A DNA stretch of 32,444 bases from Deltaproteobacteria bacterium (GTDB lineage: Bacteria; Desulfobacterota; Desulfobacteria; Desulfobacterales; Desulfatirhabdiaceae), in contig JAJYBO010000002.1 in the NCBI GenBank assembly GCA_021778975.1, positions 1-32,444 on the forward strand, written 5' to 3'. Under the pieces are notes generated by a model that had not been told where the DNA came from, ran no database searches, and saw only the letters and a list, made by a program, of their open reading frames with translations. Below are positions 1 to 8,781 of the stretch, in pieces (position 1 is the stretch's first letter; every line of letters starts with the position of its first letter). The translations under genes were made by a program, and so were the position numbers.

Positions 1-848
1 GTAGAAGAAGTCGTGGTGGTTGTTGTGGTGGATGTAGAGGTTGTTGAACTGGTTGATGTTGTTGATGATGGTAGCGACAACGTGGTGCTGGTGGAAAACT
101 GCACCGTCGTGGAAGGTGATCCACTGTCGCCTTCTGTGGTTGTGGTGACGGTCTGACTCGAAGACAATGGTTGTTGCTGGCCGGGTAATGGGATAAACGC
201 CTGCTGGACAAATTCTCTTCGTTCTTCTGGCGTGATGAAATGCGGCGGGAGTGGCGGATTGTTACCGGATACCTGCGTAACCATATCGGGCGTCAGAATG
301 ACATATCTTTCTTTAACCGCCTGATTGTACAATTCAACTGCATTTTCGAGACAAAACACATAGACTTCAGTTGGCGATTTGACCCATACAATGAAATCCG
401 TACCACGAGTTCCAACCACTGCCGTTTGCGTCTGCACCCTGAAACGTTGATCTTTAAAGCCCTGCAAGGCTTTTGCAATGAAACGCGCCTTTCCAATGAG
501 CAACGAAAACAGGCTGGAACGCCTCTTTTCTTCGGGGTGATACAGATATTCCGTAATTTCAAGCGTCGTGTTAGACGTGAGCCGGACATGGCTGCCATCT
601 GTAAAAACGATTTCCGCAATACCATCGGCTTCCGTATGCCATTTGTCATGCAAAAATACGGGATCGCCCATTTTCGCGGTTTCTTTCTGACCGTCTCTTT
701 CAACCTGTACAACACCGGAAAGCGCGCCGATCTCTCCGACAGATTCACCTGCCCATACCGGTCCATAAGACGCCACCACCAGAAGGGATGTTACCAGCGT
801 CATTAAAAATCCAGAATATTTTTTCAGAAAGTGTATGTCAGATAGCAT
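1..848 (-). CDS. FecR-domain exported protein, C-terminus beyond window
   Basis: The reading frame stays open to the left edge, so the protein is partial at its C-terminus (about 282 codons visible). An N-terminal signal peptide (two Lys, then a hydrophobic stretch ending in PVWA) implies export. Residues about 35-160 form a FecR-type domain, with the typical FTDGSHVRLTSNTTLEI and QTAVVGTRGTDF segments. The visible end is a low-complexity Ser/Thr-rich tail with runs of Thr. The start is uncertain. ATG at 848 lies 22 bp inside the upstream TPR/barrel gene and includes the Lys pair; ATG at 803 would leave a signal sequence without positive charge. Stand-alone FecR proteins are often envelope or surface proteins rather than sigma regulators, and no FecI sigma factor is visible. 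Co-transcription with the TPR/barrel gene suggests a shared outer-membrane or surface role (inference). Confidence 0.8.
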   Translation of the reverse strand, partial: MLSDIHFLKKYSGFLMTLVTSLLVVASYGPVWAGESVGEIGALSGVVQVERDGQKETAKMGDPVFLHDKWHTEADGIAEIVFTDGSHVRLTSNTTLEITEYLYHPEEKRRSSLFSLLIGKARFIAKALQGFKDQRFRVQTQTAVVGTRGTDFIVWVKSPTEVYVFCLENAVELYNQAVKERYVILTPDMVTQVSGNNPPLPPHFITPEERREFVQQAFIPLPGQQQPLSSSQTVTTTTEGDSGSPSTTVQFSTSTTLSLPSSTTSTSSTTSTSTTTTTTTSS

Positions 849-2452
849 GCCGTCAATGCCTTGTTAAATGCGTATGGGTCGTAGTTGTATTGATTGATGA
901 TATTGGAAGTGTTCCATATCGGCTGAACCATAAGATTTAAATACAGCCCGCCATACAGATGCCCGAAAACCGCAAACATAAGGCTTTTTTGTTCATCAGT
1001 TCTGTCTGTAGTGGTGCTAATCATGAGATCATGCTGAAAAAACTTCCAATTGTAACGACCTGAAATATCCATAAACCAGCCATCAAACCACAATGGATAT
1101 TGAATTCCCAAAAGGACTTCATGCGTTGTGATATTGCCGCGTCCATCCGCGCCAATAACGTCAAGATCGGTCTCGTATTGGGCGCGAATATGTGATTTGA
1201 TATTAGGAAACATCTTCTTTTCACACAATATTAATTGATAATGCGTGTCATAGGGTGTCTGATTCTGATAAATTTTCCATTCCATCGCTCCGAAAACGCT
1301 GGACTGCCAGTTATCAGGATGGTCCATCAAAAATCTTGGTAGTATCGAATGAACCCCTACCGTAGATTTTCCGTTGACCCAGTAATGGGCGTAAGCATAT
1401 TCCAGGCCAGCGTGAAGCGGTGATCTGTCCCACACAAATTGAAGTGACGGTCTGGAACCTACCAGATTGAGATCGGTGTTGTGAATATAATTGGTTTGAT
1501 AATGGTTGTACACACCCCAGAGGGACCAGGAATCCTTTCTTAATAGTCGGTACTTTCCTGTTAAGGAAAAGATGGAAGATGTATCCTCCGCATTACGTAC
1601 CCCGCCTGTGTAAGGATTGACACCGACATTTTCGAGAGGGTTCTGAAACACATTGTTATCCTGCTGAACCCCGATGGTTGCTGAAAGATACCAGGGCTTA
1701 TCGGCCTTTTGGGTTTCGTTGATACTGTCCAGAAGCTGGCGGGCGGCGGTCATTTTCTCGGGGGGCAAATTCATGGCCAGGACATTCTGAAGCATCTGTT
1801 TGGCTTCGGACGCGTTGTTCGATTGAAACAGCGTCAATGCCTGAAGCATTTCGGCATCCGCCTTCAGTTCTGGTTTTTTGATTGCAGCCTGCTTGAAATG
1901 TCTGGCCGCTTTGTCAAACTGTTTTTGTTTCAGGCAGATGTCGCCCATCTCCATCTCTGAGCGGCCGGGATCTAAAGAATATGCTTTTTGAAGCATTTCC
2001 ATGGCATTTTCAGTTTCATTTTTCTGAAGGTACAGAGCGGAGAGGTCAAAAAAGGCTTTCTGGAAAGAAACGGAATCGGCGCGTGTCAGGGCGAGAAAGA
2101 TCGCTTCCGCTTCATCTAATTTGGACATTTTGAAATATGCGATACCCAGCAGATATTGATAATTGAGATTGCTGGGATCTTCGGCAACCGCCTGCTGGCT
2201 GAAACCAAGGGCGCCCGGATAGTCACTGCGATTAAGGGCGTTTTGGGCATTCACGAAAGCAGATGCCCCTCCTGTAACGGTAGCGCTGGGAGATGCCGTT
2301 GCAAGAACTCTTATCGGCTTCAGTGATATGGGTTTTTGGCTATCGGAGCCTGGCGGAGCGTCCGACGAAAGAGCGGAACAGGGATAACTGACCCAACAAC
2401 ACAGGAGAATGCTTACCAGAAAGCAATATTGCCGAATCAGCTTCATCTTCAT
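824..2452 (-). CDS. TPR protein with C-terminal outer-membrane beta-barrel
   Basis: A 542-residue protein with three parts. Residues about 1-28 are a signal peptide (MKMKLIRQY start, hydrophobic core, Cys-rich end). Residues about 60-250 hold TPR-like helical repeats (for example NYQYLLGIAYFKMSKLDEAEAIF). Residues about 255 to the end look like a transmembrane beta-barrel: alternating aromatic strands such as WSLWGVYNHYQTNYI, and a final TYTF with C-terminal Phe, typical of Bam-inserted proteins. The architecture resembles surface-assembly proteins of the Slam/TPR-barrel type, but I cannot assign a substrate. ATG at 2452 is preferred over ATG at 2464 because GAGG lies about 8 bases upstream of it. 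The FecR gene follows and overlaps its end, so the two probably form an operon. Confidence 0.8.
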   Translation of the reverse strand: MKMKLIRQYCFLVSILLCCWVSYPCSALSSDAPPGSDSQKPISLKPIRVLATASPSATVTGGASAFVNAQNALNRSDYPGALGFSQQAVAEDPSNLNYQYLLGIAYFKMSKLDEAEAIFLALTRADSVSFQKAFFDLSALYLQKNETENAMEMLQKAYSLDPGRSEMEMGDICLKQKQFDKAARHFKQAAIKKPELKADAEMLQALTLFQSNNASEAKQMLQNVLAMNLPPEKMTAARQLLDSINETQKADKPWYLSATIGVQQDNNVFQNPLENVGVNPYTGGVRNAEDTSSIFSLTGKYRLLRKDSWSLWGVYNHYQTNYIHNTDLNLVGSRPSLQFVWDRSPLHAGLEYAYAHYWVNGKSTVGVHSILPRFLMDHPDNWQSSVFGAMEWKIYQNQTPYDTHYQLILCEKKMFPNIKSHIRAQYETDLDVIGADGRGNITTHEVLLGIQYPLWFDGWFMDISGRYNWKFFQHDLMISTTTDRTDEQKSLMFAVFGHLYGGLYLNLMVQPIWNTSNIINQYNYDPYAFNKALTACYLTYTF

Positions 2453-2504
2453 GAACAACCTCATGAAAGGGGGAAAAGAGAAGGAAATGTTCTACACTGG
2501 GTTT

Positions 2505-2533
2505 TCCATATCCATGTTTTGACGAATTGTCAA
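2505..2533 (-). promoter_or_regulatory. Candidate sigma70 promoter for the TPR/barrel-FecR operon
   Basis: On the minus strand a perfect TTGACA (2528-2533) is followed after 17 bases by TATGGA (2505-2510), a weak -10. It lies about 50 bases upstream of the TPR/barrel start. A direct repeat of TTTGACGAATT (2518-2528 and 2539-2549) overlaps and precedes the -35, and could be a regulator site. Confidence 0.4.
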
Positions 2534-2559
2534 GAAACTTTGACGAATTTCTGAAAATT

Positions 2560-2629
2560 GACGCTATGGTACGCCGCAACGACGAAGGATGCAGCGCAAC
2601 GCCGCATGCGGACATTTTACGAACCCGTC
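2560..2629 (+). repeat. MITE-like element copy R1 (70 bp, internally deleted)
   Basis: The right-hand part matches the right half of the full copies at 13487 and 18631 (segments TATGGTACGCCGCAACGACG and GGATGCAGCGCAACG, ending TTTTACGAACCCGTC). The left half is missing and the element opens directly with GACG. It is flanked by an exact 6-bp repeat AAAATT (2554-2559 and 2630-2635), as expected for a target-site duplication. The right AAAATT overlaps the moaA stop codon. Confidence 0.8.
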
Positions 2630-2633
2630 AAAA

Positions 2634-3620
2634 TTATCCGCCGATAGAGAACATCCGTCCCGTGACATCTGCAGGGGTGTCGGTATTCAATGTATGGTGT
2701 CTGCCTTTGGTTCTGGCCGCCTTCAAAAAAATATCCGACAGCGCTGCATCCGATGCGCCGGCGCGCAGTGCTGTCCGGATGTCTTCCTGATGATCGGACA
2801 GCAGACAGGAGCGAATCTGACCGCTTGCGGTCAGTCGGAGGCGATTGCAGGTATTGCAGAAATGATGGCTCATGGCGCTGATAAATCCGATTTCACCGAC
2901 AGCGCCATCAAATTTGAAACGTTCGGCAGGCCCGTCGCTGGAGTGATGTCCGACGGGCATCAGATTGCCGATACGCTTCGCGAATCGCTCTTGAATTTCG
3001 GGCGTATAAAGCGGTGCTGACGTCTGTTCTCCGGAAACACCGACAGGCATGTATTCGATAAAACGAAAATGAAATGGATAGTGGAAAGACAATCGAGCGA
3101 TATCTTCCAGCTCGTCATCATTGACGCCCCGGAGCGCCACTGTGTTGATTTTGATGGGGGATAACCCGGAGTGAAAGGCTTCCTGAATGCCTTCCCAGAC
3201 CTGATCGAAGGCGTTGACGCCGGTAATCCGCCGGAACCTGTCCGGCTTCAGGGTATCGAGACTGATGTTGATACGCCGCAACCCTGCTTTTATCAGAGAT
3301 GGAATATGCGTTTTCAGAAAAACGCCGTTGGTCGTCAACGCCATATCCTGAATGCCGGAAATCTGGCGGAGTTTATGCAAAAAATCATCAATATTTTTTC
3401 TGATGAGCGGTTCTCCGCCAGTGATCCGCACCTTGGTGACGCCCAGATCTACGGCGATGCGTGTCAGGTGGAGAATCTCTTCATAGCTCAAAATATCCTG
3501 ATGGGACAGCCTGGGAAAAGGGTCGCCAGGGGAGCAGTAAAGGCACCTGAGATTACAGCGATCCGTGATGGAAATTCTCAGGTATGTCAGATTTCGGTCA
3601 TAGGTGTCTGTCAGTTTCAT
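2634..3620 (-). CDS. moaA: GTP 3',8-cyclase MoaA
   Basis: MoaA is a radical SAM enzyme that starts molybdenum-cofactor synthesis by converting GTP to 3',8-cyclo-GTP. The 328-residue length fits the family. The N-terminal cluster motif is C22-x3-C26-x2-C29 (RCNLRCLYC), TGGEPL lies near residue 68, and the second 4Fe-4S site uses C255, C258 and C272 (CNTCNRLRLTASGQIRSCL). The protein ends in the conserved Gly-Gly that the partner MoaC needs. The start at MKLTDTYDRN was chosen because the longer frame overlaps cobA/hemD and adds residues foreign to the family. It is the last gene of the selA-hem-moa operon, 16 bases behind cobA/hemD. No moaC, moaE or moeA is in the window. Confidence 0.96.
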   Translation of the reverse strand: MKLTDTYDRNLTYLRISITDRCNLRCLYCSPGDPFPRLSHQDILSYEEILHLTRIAVDLGVTKVRITGGEPLIRKNIDDFLHKLRQISGIQDMALTTNGVFLKTHIPSLIKAGLRRINISLDTLKPDRFRRITGVNAFDQVWEGIQEAFHSGLSPIKINTVALRGVNDDELEDIARLSFHYPFHFRFIEYMPVGVSGEQTSAPLYTPEIQERFAKRIGNLMPVGHHSSDGPAERFKFDGAVGEIGFISAMSHHFCNTCNRLRLTASGQIRSCLLSDHQEDIRTALRAGASDAALSDIFLKAARTKGRHHTLNTDTPADVTGRMFSIGG

Positions 3621-3636
3621 AGAGTTCTGTGCCGCA

Positions 3637-5166
3637 TCATTTTCGGCTGAAATATTCCAGCACCGCGTCGCACAGACCGGGTATTGTAAATGTCCGGGCC
3701 GTGATCTGAACATCTATCCCCAGTGACGTCGCCGTTTCGGTGGTGATAGGGCCGATACTGGCCAGCGTTACATGCTGTAACAATGCAGCAGCCTTTCCTT
3801 CTGGAAGCAGGGATACGAAATTCTTCACTGTGGAGGAACTGGTGAATGTCACCACATCTACTTCCCGGTTTTCTAGAAGCGCAACGAGGTGGTCCGCATG
3901 ATCTCGAACGCATTGCGTGTGATAGATTGCAATGTCATCCACAACGGCCCCCATTCGGGCCAGTTCATCCGGAAGCACGGTTCGGGCTTCTTTCGCACGG
4001 GGCAGCAGGATTTTCTTGCCTGCAACAGCTTCAGATTTGAAGGCATCTACAACGGACTCCGCACGATAGGTGTCCGGAACGATATCGCTGCACAGCCCGT
4101 ATCGTTTCAATTGCTCAGCGGTTGCCGGGCCGATGGCGGCGGTGCGCAAATGTCCAAGCGCACGGACATCCCGGCCTTTCGCAAAAAGGCGTTCAAAGAA
4201 AAATCGAACACCGTTCACACTGGTGAAGACCACCCAGTCATAAGTGCTGATCCGCTCGATAGCCGCGTTCAGCGCGTCGGTGTTTTCAGACGGGGTTATC
4301 CGAATGGTGGGAAACTCCAGACAATTGGCCCCCCGTTCGGACAGAATCTGGACCAGATCGCTGGCCTGCTCGCGGGCGCGGGTCACGATAATGGTTTTAC
4401 CGAAAAGCGGACGGTTTTCAAACCATTTCAGGTGGTCGCGCAGTGTCACTACCTTGCCAACGACAATAACGGCAGGGGAGGTGAGTCCGGCTTCCGCAAC
4501 GCGGGTTTCGATGGTTTCCAGCGTTCCGACAACGGTCTTCTGGCGATAGGTGGTTCCCCATTGAATCAGAGCGATGGGGGTTCCGGAAGACTTTCCGTGC
4601 TGTATCAATTGCCGAACAATGTGCGGAAGGTTTTTGACGCCCATCAGAAACACGATCGTCCCGATGCCGGTGGCCAGCGATTGCCAGTTGATGTTGGATT
4701 CATTTTTGGTGGGGTCTTCATGACCTGTCACCAGCGCCAGCGTTGATGTGAAATTGCGATGGGTCAGCGGAATGCCGGCGTACGCCGGCGCCGCAATGGC
4801 GGATGTAACGCCGGGGATAATTTCAAACGGAATGCCTTCATGCAGCAGCACTTCGGCTTCCTCTCCGCCTCTTCCGAAAATGAAGGGGTCGCCGCCTTTA
4901 AGTCGCGCCACCTTATTGCCTTTGCTGGCTTTTTCGACGATCAGCGCATTTATTTTATCCTGAGACAGGGTATGATCCGCGCCTTTTTTCCCTACATAAA
5001 TGACTTCCGCATGGGCCGGGGCGGACGCCAGAAGCGATGGCGCCGCCAGATAGTCGTAGATCACCACATCTGCATTCCGGATGCAGTCAAGCCCCTTGAC
5101 GGTAATTAGCCCCGGATCTCCGGGGCCTGCGCCGATCAGATACACCTTGCCGGTTGATGGGTTCAT
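3637..5166 (-). CDS. cobA-hemD: Fused uroporphyrinogen-III methyltransferase / uroporphyrinogen-III synthase
   Basis: A 509-residue fusion. Residues 1 to about 250 are CobA/SUMT (SAM-dependent methylation of uroporphyrinogen III to precorrin-2), with GAGPGDPGLIT, GGDPFIFGRGGEEA and IPGVTSAIAAPAYAGIPLTHR. The remainder is HemD, which closes and inverts ring D of hydroxymethylbilane (TIIVTRAREQASDL, WVVFTSVNGVRFF, VVTFTSSSTVKNF). Together with HemC just upstream it gives porphobilinogen to precorrin-2, the branch point for sirohaem, haem by the sirohaem route, and cobalamin. The start at MNPSTGKVYLIGAGPG is supported by AAGAGAC about 7 bases upstream; the longer frame adds 16 unconserved residues. 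Such fusions are common in anaerobic bacteria, including clostridia and Desulfobacterota. Confidence 0.95.
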   Translation of the reverse strand: MNPSTGKVYLIGAGPGDPGLITVKGLDCIRNADVVIYDYLAAPSLLASAPAHAEVIYVGKKGADHTLSQDKINALIVEKASKGNKVARLKGGDPFIFGRGGEEAEVLLHEGIPFEIIPGVTSAIAAPAYAGIPLTHRNFTSTLALVTGHEDPTKNESNINWQSLATGIGTIVFLMGVKNLPHIVRQLIQHGKSSGTPIALIQWGTTYRQKTVVGTLETIETRVAEAGLTSPAVIVVGKVVTLRDHLKWFENRPLFGKTIIVTRAREQASDLVQILSERGANCLEFPTIRITPSENTDALNAAIERISTYDWVVFTSVNGVRFFFERLFAKGRDVRALGHLRTAAIGPATAEQLKRYGLCSDIVPDTYRAESVVDAFKSEAVAGKKILLPRAKEARTVLPDELARMGAVVDDIAIYHTQCVRDHADHLVALLENREVDVVTFTSSSTVKNFVSLLPEGKAAALLQHVTLASIGPITTETATSLGIDVQITARTFTIPGLCDAVLEYFSRK

Positions 5167-5227
5167 AAATTGTCTCTTAATAGCCTGTTGCACACTGTAA
5201 TTTAGGTATATCATCCAAAGCCGATGT

Positions 5228-6166
5228 TCAGGAAACCGACGACGTCAACAGTTCATCGAGCAGTTTGTCGGCGCCTTCAGACAGCAGCGTTTCCGCCAGC
5301 CAGACACCCAGAGCTTCTGATGTGTCCGGAGTTCCGGTAGCGACTTTTTTGAATATGACGGCGCCGTCCAAAGACGCCACCACCCCTTGCAAGGTCATGA
5401 CATTGCCATCTATTTTTCCGAAAGCCGCAATGGGGGTCTGACACCCCCCTTGCAACCGATATAAAAAAGCCCGTTCTCCCAATACCACCGCGCGGGTTTG
5501 GGGATGATCCATTTCAGCCGCTACCGCCGCGGCCTCCGGGTCGTCACTGCGAATCTCGATACACAGCGCCCCCTGCCCTGCAGCAGGCAGCAGCAGGGTT
5601 TCATCGAGGAATTCCGTGATACGGGAATTAAAACCCAGACGGATAACCCCCGCTGCGGCCAAAATAATGGCGTCCATGTCCGAATCCTCTAATTTTTTGA
5701 GGCGGGTGTCTAAATTGCCGCGTAACGAAACGATCTCGATATCCGGCCGGATATGGCGGATCTGAGCGGCCCTTCGCAAGCTGCTGGTGCCGATACGGGC
5801 GCCGACCTTCAAATCACGCAGCGGAATGCGGTCGCGGGATATCAACACATCCTGCGGGTTTTCACGTTTGGGGATTGCGGCGATACAAAGCCCTTGCGGG
5901 ATGTCTCCGGGCATGTCTTTCATGCTGTGAACCGCCATGTCAATGCTTCCGGCAAGAAGAGCTTCCTCGATTTCCTTGACGAACAACCCCTTGCCGCCGA
6001 CTTTTGCCAGTGGCACATCCAGAATTTTATCGCCTTTGGTTTTAATGATTTGAATCTCGACAGAAACATCCGGATGTCGGAGTTCGATGTGCCGTTTCAC
6101 CCAGTTCGCCTGCCAGAGCGCCAGTTTGCTGCCGCGGGTTCCGATGATAAGGCGCGACGATGCCAT
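5228..6166 (-). CDS. hemC: Hydroxymethylbilane synthase (porphobilinogen deaminase)
   Basis: HemC polymerises four porphobilinogens into hydroxymethylbilane, the substrate of HemD encoded next. The 312 residues fit the family. Visible signatures are IGTRGSKLALWQ at the N-terminus, HSMKDMPG, IGTSSLRRAAQ, and LQGGCQTPIAAFG, whose Cys carries the dipyrromethane cofactor. The start at MASSRLIIGTRG overlaps the stop of the zinc-ribbon gene as TGATG, suggesting translational coupling; an ATG four codons earlier is possible. It lies 61 bases upstream of cobA/hemD. Confidence 0.96.
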   Translation of the reverse strand: MASSRLIIGTRGSKLALWQANWVKRHIELRHPDVSVEIQIIKTKGDKILDVPLAKVGGKGLFVKEIEEALLAGSIDMAVHSMKDMPGDIPQGLCIAAIPKRENPQDVLISRDRIPLRDLKVGARIGTSSLRRAAQIRHIRPDIEIVSLRGNLDTRLKKLEDSDMDAIILAAAGVIRLGFNSRITEFLDETLLLPAAGQGALCIEIRSDDPEAAAVAAEMDHPQTRAVVLGERAFLYRLQGGCQTPIAAFGKIDGNVMTLQGVVASLDGAVIFKKVATGTPDTSEALGVWLAETLLSEGADKLLDELLTSSVS

Positions 6167-6402
6167 CAGTGACCGCATCCCGCACAGCTTGATGAGCTGC
6201 ATCCGCTACAGGAAGAACCTGCCGATGCGGAAGAACTGACGGTTTCTCCGGCGCTGCCTTTGCTTACAAAACCACATGCGGACAACAGCCGGGACACTTT
6301 GGGACTGTTACAGACCGGACAGCATTCCGGTTCTTGATTTCTGAAAACCAGATATTCGAAGTCTTTCTGACACTCCTGACAGCGATACTCATAAATAGGC
6401 AT
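6166..6402 (-). CDS. FmdB-family zinc-ribbon protein
   Basis: A 78-residue protein starting MPIYEYRCQECQKDFEYL, the hallmark of the FmdB/CxxC_CxxC_SSSS regulatory zinc-ribbon family. Two CxxC pairs (CQEC; CPVC) build the zinc site. The C-terminus is Ser/Cys-rich (SSCSGCSSSSCAGCGH), which could hold further metal but is often low complexity in this family. FmdB was named for a link with formamidase genes, and the molecular role remains unclear. A strong AAGGAG precedes the ATG at 6402; the longer frame overlaps the TPR gene and is unlikely. It sits between the TPR gene and hemC in the same operon. Confidence 0.88.
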   Translation of the reverse strand: MPIYEYRCQECQKDFEYLVFRNQEPECCPVCNSPKVSRLLSACGFVSKGSAGETVSSSASAGSSCSGCSSSSCAGCGH

Positions 6403-6415
6403 AATTCGCTCCTTC

Positions 6416-7225
6416 TTATCGTTTTGCCAGCAGCTCGTCGAGCCGCTGACGATATATTTCATTTTCCGGGGCAATGTCCACGCTTTGCCTGCAAAACAGC
6501 AGAGCGATTTCCCGGCTTTCTCCGATGACATCGTACAAATGTCCGAGCATGGAAAGTGATTCCGCATCTTGAGGGTTCAACTTGACGGCGCGGGTATAAA
6601 GCGCTACCGCATCTCGAGGTTTTTCTATGGCTACATAACATGCGGCCAGCATACGCAGCGCGTTGCCGGAATTGGGCCTGTCATCGAGCGCCTTTTTCAG
6701 AAAAGGTCTGGCCTGCTGTGTTTTTCCGGATTCCAGATAAAGTTTTCCGGTCAGGAACGCCACCTCGAAAACAGTGTCATCAATATCCCATGCCTTCAGC
6801 AGATACATTAGCCCCATTTCCCGGCGATCTGTCAGCAGGCAGATCACACCGGTATTGTACAGCGCCATCATTTCTTTTGGATTCAAGGCCAGTGCAGCGT
6901 CAAATTCGGCCTCAGCGGCCTCGTACATCTTCAGAACCCCGTAACAGACCCCCAGACTGTTATGTACATTGGGATCGAACGGATTCAACGCCAGCGCTTT
7001 CTGAAAGGCTTCCGCGGCGCCGTTGACATCGCCGGACTGGTACAGTTCATCGCCGGCGATATTCAACGTAAGCGCTGACATCGGCCCATTGGCCGATGAA
7101 TAAGATTCCGCATTGCCGGTATTTCGCATGTCATCTGCAGGCGTTGAAAACATGAAAATCTGGCAGAGATTTTCAGACAGATTGTCAGCGCCGGTATCCG
7201 ATTGCGATAATGGCTTGGATGTCAT
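6416..7225 (-). CDS. Soluble TPR protein
   Basis: A 269-residue protein with no signal peptide or membrane segment, so probably cytoplasmic. From about residue 55 it holds about six tandem TPR units (for example GDELYQSGDVNGAAEAFQKA and AVALYTRAVKLNPQDAESL), separated by the usual LNP and ALNP turns. The first 50 residues are unconserved in appearance. The ATG overlaps the selA stop as ATGA, so translation is probably coupled to selA. TPR proteins are scaffolds; a role in assembling cofactor or selenoprotein machinery would be inference from position only. Confidence 0.85.
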   Translation of the reverse strand: MTSKPLSQSDTGADNLSENLCQIFMFSTPADDMRNTGNAESYSSANGPMSALTLNIAGDELYQSGDVNGAAEAFQKALALNPFDPNVHNSLGVCYGVLKMYEAAEAEFDAALALNPKEMMALYNTGVICLLTDRREMGLMYLLKAWDIDDTVFEVAFLTGKLYLESGKTQQARPFLKKALDDRPNSGNALRMLAACYVAIEKPRDAVALYTRAVKLNPQDAESLSMLGHLYDVIGESREIALLFCRQSVDIAPENEIYRQRLDELLAKR

Positions 7226-8664
7226 GACGGTCCTTCGTATAAAAAACCGATAACCGCATTGCGGATATCCGGAAGTTCATCATCGTTTATGGTGCGCATA
7301 TCCATCAGCAAAATATCGTTTTCAATCCGGGCGATAACGGGGGGAGACCAGCGACGAAAGAACGTTTCCATTGCATTCACGGATGCGCCTGTCACCTGAA
7401 GGCCCACACATATGGTGGGGATGTCTAAAAGCGGCAGTGACCCACCACCCGCTCTGGAAGATACGGCATGTCGGGTGATGATCAAGCGGGAATCCGTAAT
7501 TTCGGACAGAATTGCCTGAAGCCTGTCGGCGCGGTGTTGAATATCCTGAAGCGGCATGGTCAACATGCGTAATGTGGGAATGGCTTTTACCGCTTTTTCC
7601 GGTTCCCGGTACAGTCGAACCGTTGCTTCCAGGGCGGCCAGCGTCAATTTGTCAATTCGCAGCGCCCGTGTCAGCGGATTTTGTTTGATAGTGTCCAGAA
7701 TGGCTTTGCTTCCCAGAATAATCCCGGCCTGGGGGCCTCCGAGCAGCTTGTCGCCGCTGAATGTCACCACATCCGCGCCGGACGCCACGGATTCCTGAAC
7801 CGTTGGTTCGCGCATCATTCCGTATCGGGAAAAGTCAATAAACGTGCCACTGCCCAGATCTTCCATGACCGGGATGTTGTGTTCCCCGCCAAGTGCGACA
7901 AGATCGTTCAGCGATACCGATGCCGTGAATCCCATGACCCGGTAGTTGCTGGTGTGTACTTTCAAGAGCAGGCCGGTATGGTCTTGAATGGCCTGAACAT
8001 AGTCTTTCAGATGCGTGCGGTTGGTCGTCCCCACTTCTTTCAGGATCGCGCCGCTTCGGGCCATGACATCCGGAATGCGGAACGCGCCGCCGATCTCCAC
8101 CAGTTCTCCTCGGGAAACCACCACTTCACGTCCTTTGGCCAGCGTATCCAGGCACAGCAGTACGGCGGCGGCGTTGTTGTTGACCACCATAGCCGCCGGA
8201 GCGCCGGTGATTTCGCACAGGATATCCTCCACAATCCGGTACCGGGAGCCTCGCTTGCCCGTGGTCAGATCGAACTCCAGATTGGAATAGCGACCCGCCA
8301 CAGCATGGATATTCTCGATGGCTTCATCGGCCAGAAGCGATCTTCCCAGATTGGTATGGATGACAACACCTGTTGCATTGATCAGCGGCGACAGATTGAC
8401 CGACATGGCGGCAGATACATCCGCCTTGATTTTATGGATAACGATTTCATCCATGAGCGTTGGCAAAAGCGTTTTAAGCTCTGTTTCATCCCGGCTGTTC
8501 AGAATTTGGGACCGCAGCGTTTCAATGACGGTTCGCACCGATCGGATGGTGACGGCTCTGGGAATATCCTGAAAAAAATCATTTGATTTGATGACCTCCA
8601 GCATTCGATCAACGCCTGGAAGCTGGCGCAATAACCGCTGCCGGGTTTCTGAAAGTTCTGACAT
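7222..8664 (-). CDS. selA: L-seryl-tRNA(Sec) selenium transferase
   Basis: SelA is the PLP enzyme that converts seryl-tRNA(Sec) to selenocysteinyl-tRNA(Sec) using selenophosphate. The 480 residues fit the family. Visible features are the N-terminal helical region (RQLPGVDRMLE), INATGVVIHTNLGRS, and the PLP lysine K306 in TFSGDKLLGGPQAGIILG. It implies that the organism makes selenoproteins; selB, selC and selD are not in this window. It appears to be the first gene of a six-gene operon running to moaA. AAGG lies about 9 bases before the ATG. The divergent neighbour is rfbB. Confidence 0.96.
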   Translation of the reverse strand: MSELSETRQRLLRQLPGVDRMLEVIKSNDFFQDIPRAVTIRSVRTVIETLRSQILNSRDETELKTLLPTLMDEIVIHKIKADVSAAMSVNLSPLINATGVVIHTNLGRSLLADEAIENIHAVAGRYSNLEFDLTTGKRGSRYRIVEDILCEITGAPAAMVVNNNAAAVLLCLDTLAKGREVVVSRGELVEIGGAFRIPDVMARSGAILKEVGTTNRTHLKDYVQAIQDHTGLLLKVHTSNYRVMGFTASVSLNDLVALGGEHNIPVMEDLGSGTFIDFSRYGMMREPTVQESVASGADVVTFSGDKLLGGPQAGIILGSKAILDTIKQNPLTRALRIDKLTLAALEATVRLYREPEKAVKAIPTLRMLTMPLQDIQHRADRLQAILSEITDSRLIITRHAVSSRAGGGSLPLLDIPTICVGLQVTGASVNAMETFFRRWSPPVIARIENDILLMDMRTINDDELPDIRNAVIGFLYEGPS

Positions 8665-8708
8665 GAGCGACCTTGTGTTCTTTGTGGACTTTTATTTTTC
8701 AAATGGAT

Positions 8709-8738
8709 AACATACCACTTTTAATCTGGCGGCTTCAA
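8709..8738 (-). promoter_or_regulatory. Weak candidate promoter for the selA operon
   Basis: Reading the minus strand, TTGAAG (8733-8738) and TATGTT (8709-8714) are separated by 18 bases, and the -10 lies about 45 bases upstream of selA. Both boxes match consensus at only four of six positions. No other convincing pair is seen in the 117-bp selA-rfbB gap. Confidence 0.3.
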
Positions 8739-8781
8739 CAGAATTTATTGATTTATTCACTTAACCAGCTCAAGGAGGCGC

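Noticed and set aside
3889-4746. A 285-codon plus frame opposite cobA/hemD
   Set aside because: No Shine-Dalgarno, no recognisable domain, and the minus-strand gene is unambiguous.
6166-6402. Possible selenoprotein, because of selA and a Cys-rich end at a TGA stop
   Set aside because: The frame after the TGA is the hemC start region, there is no continuing homology, and the TGATG overlap explains the stop.
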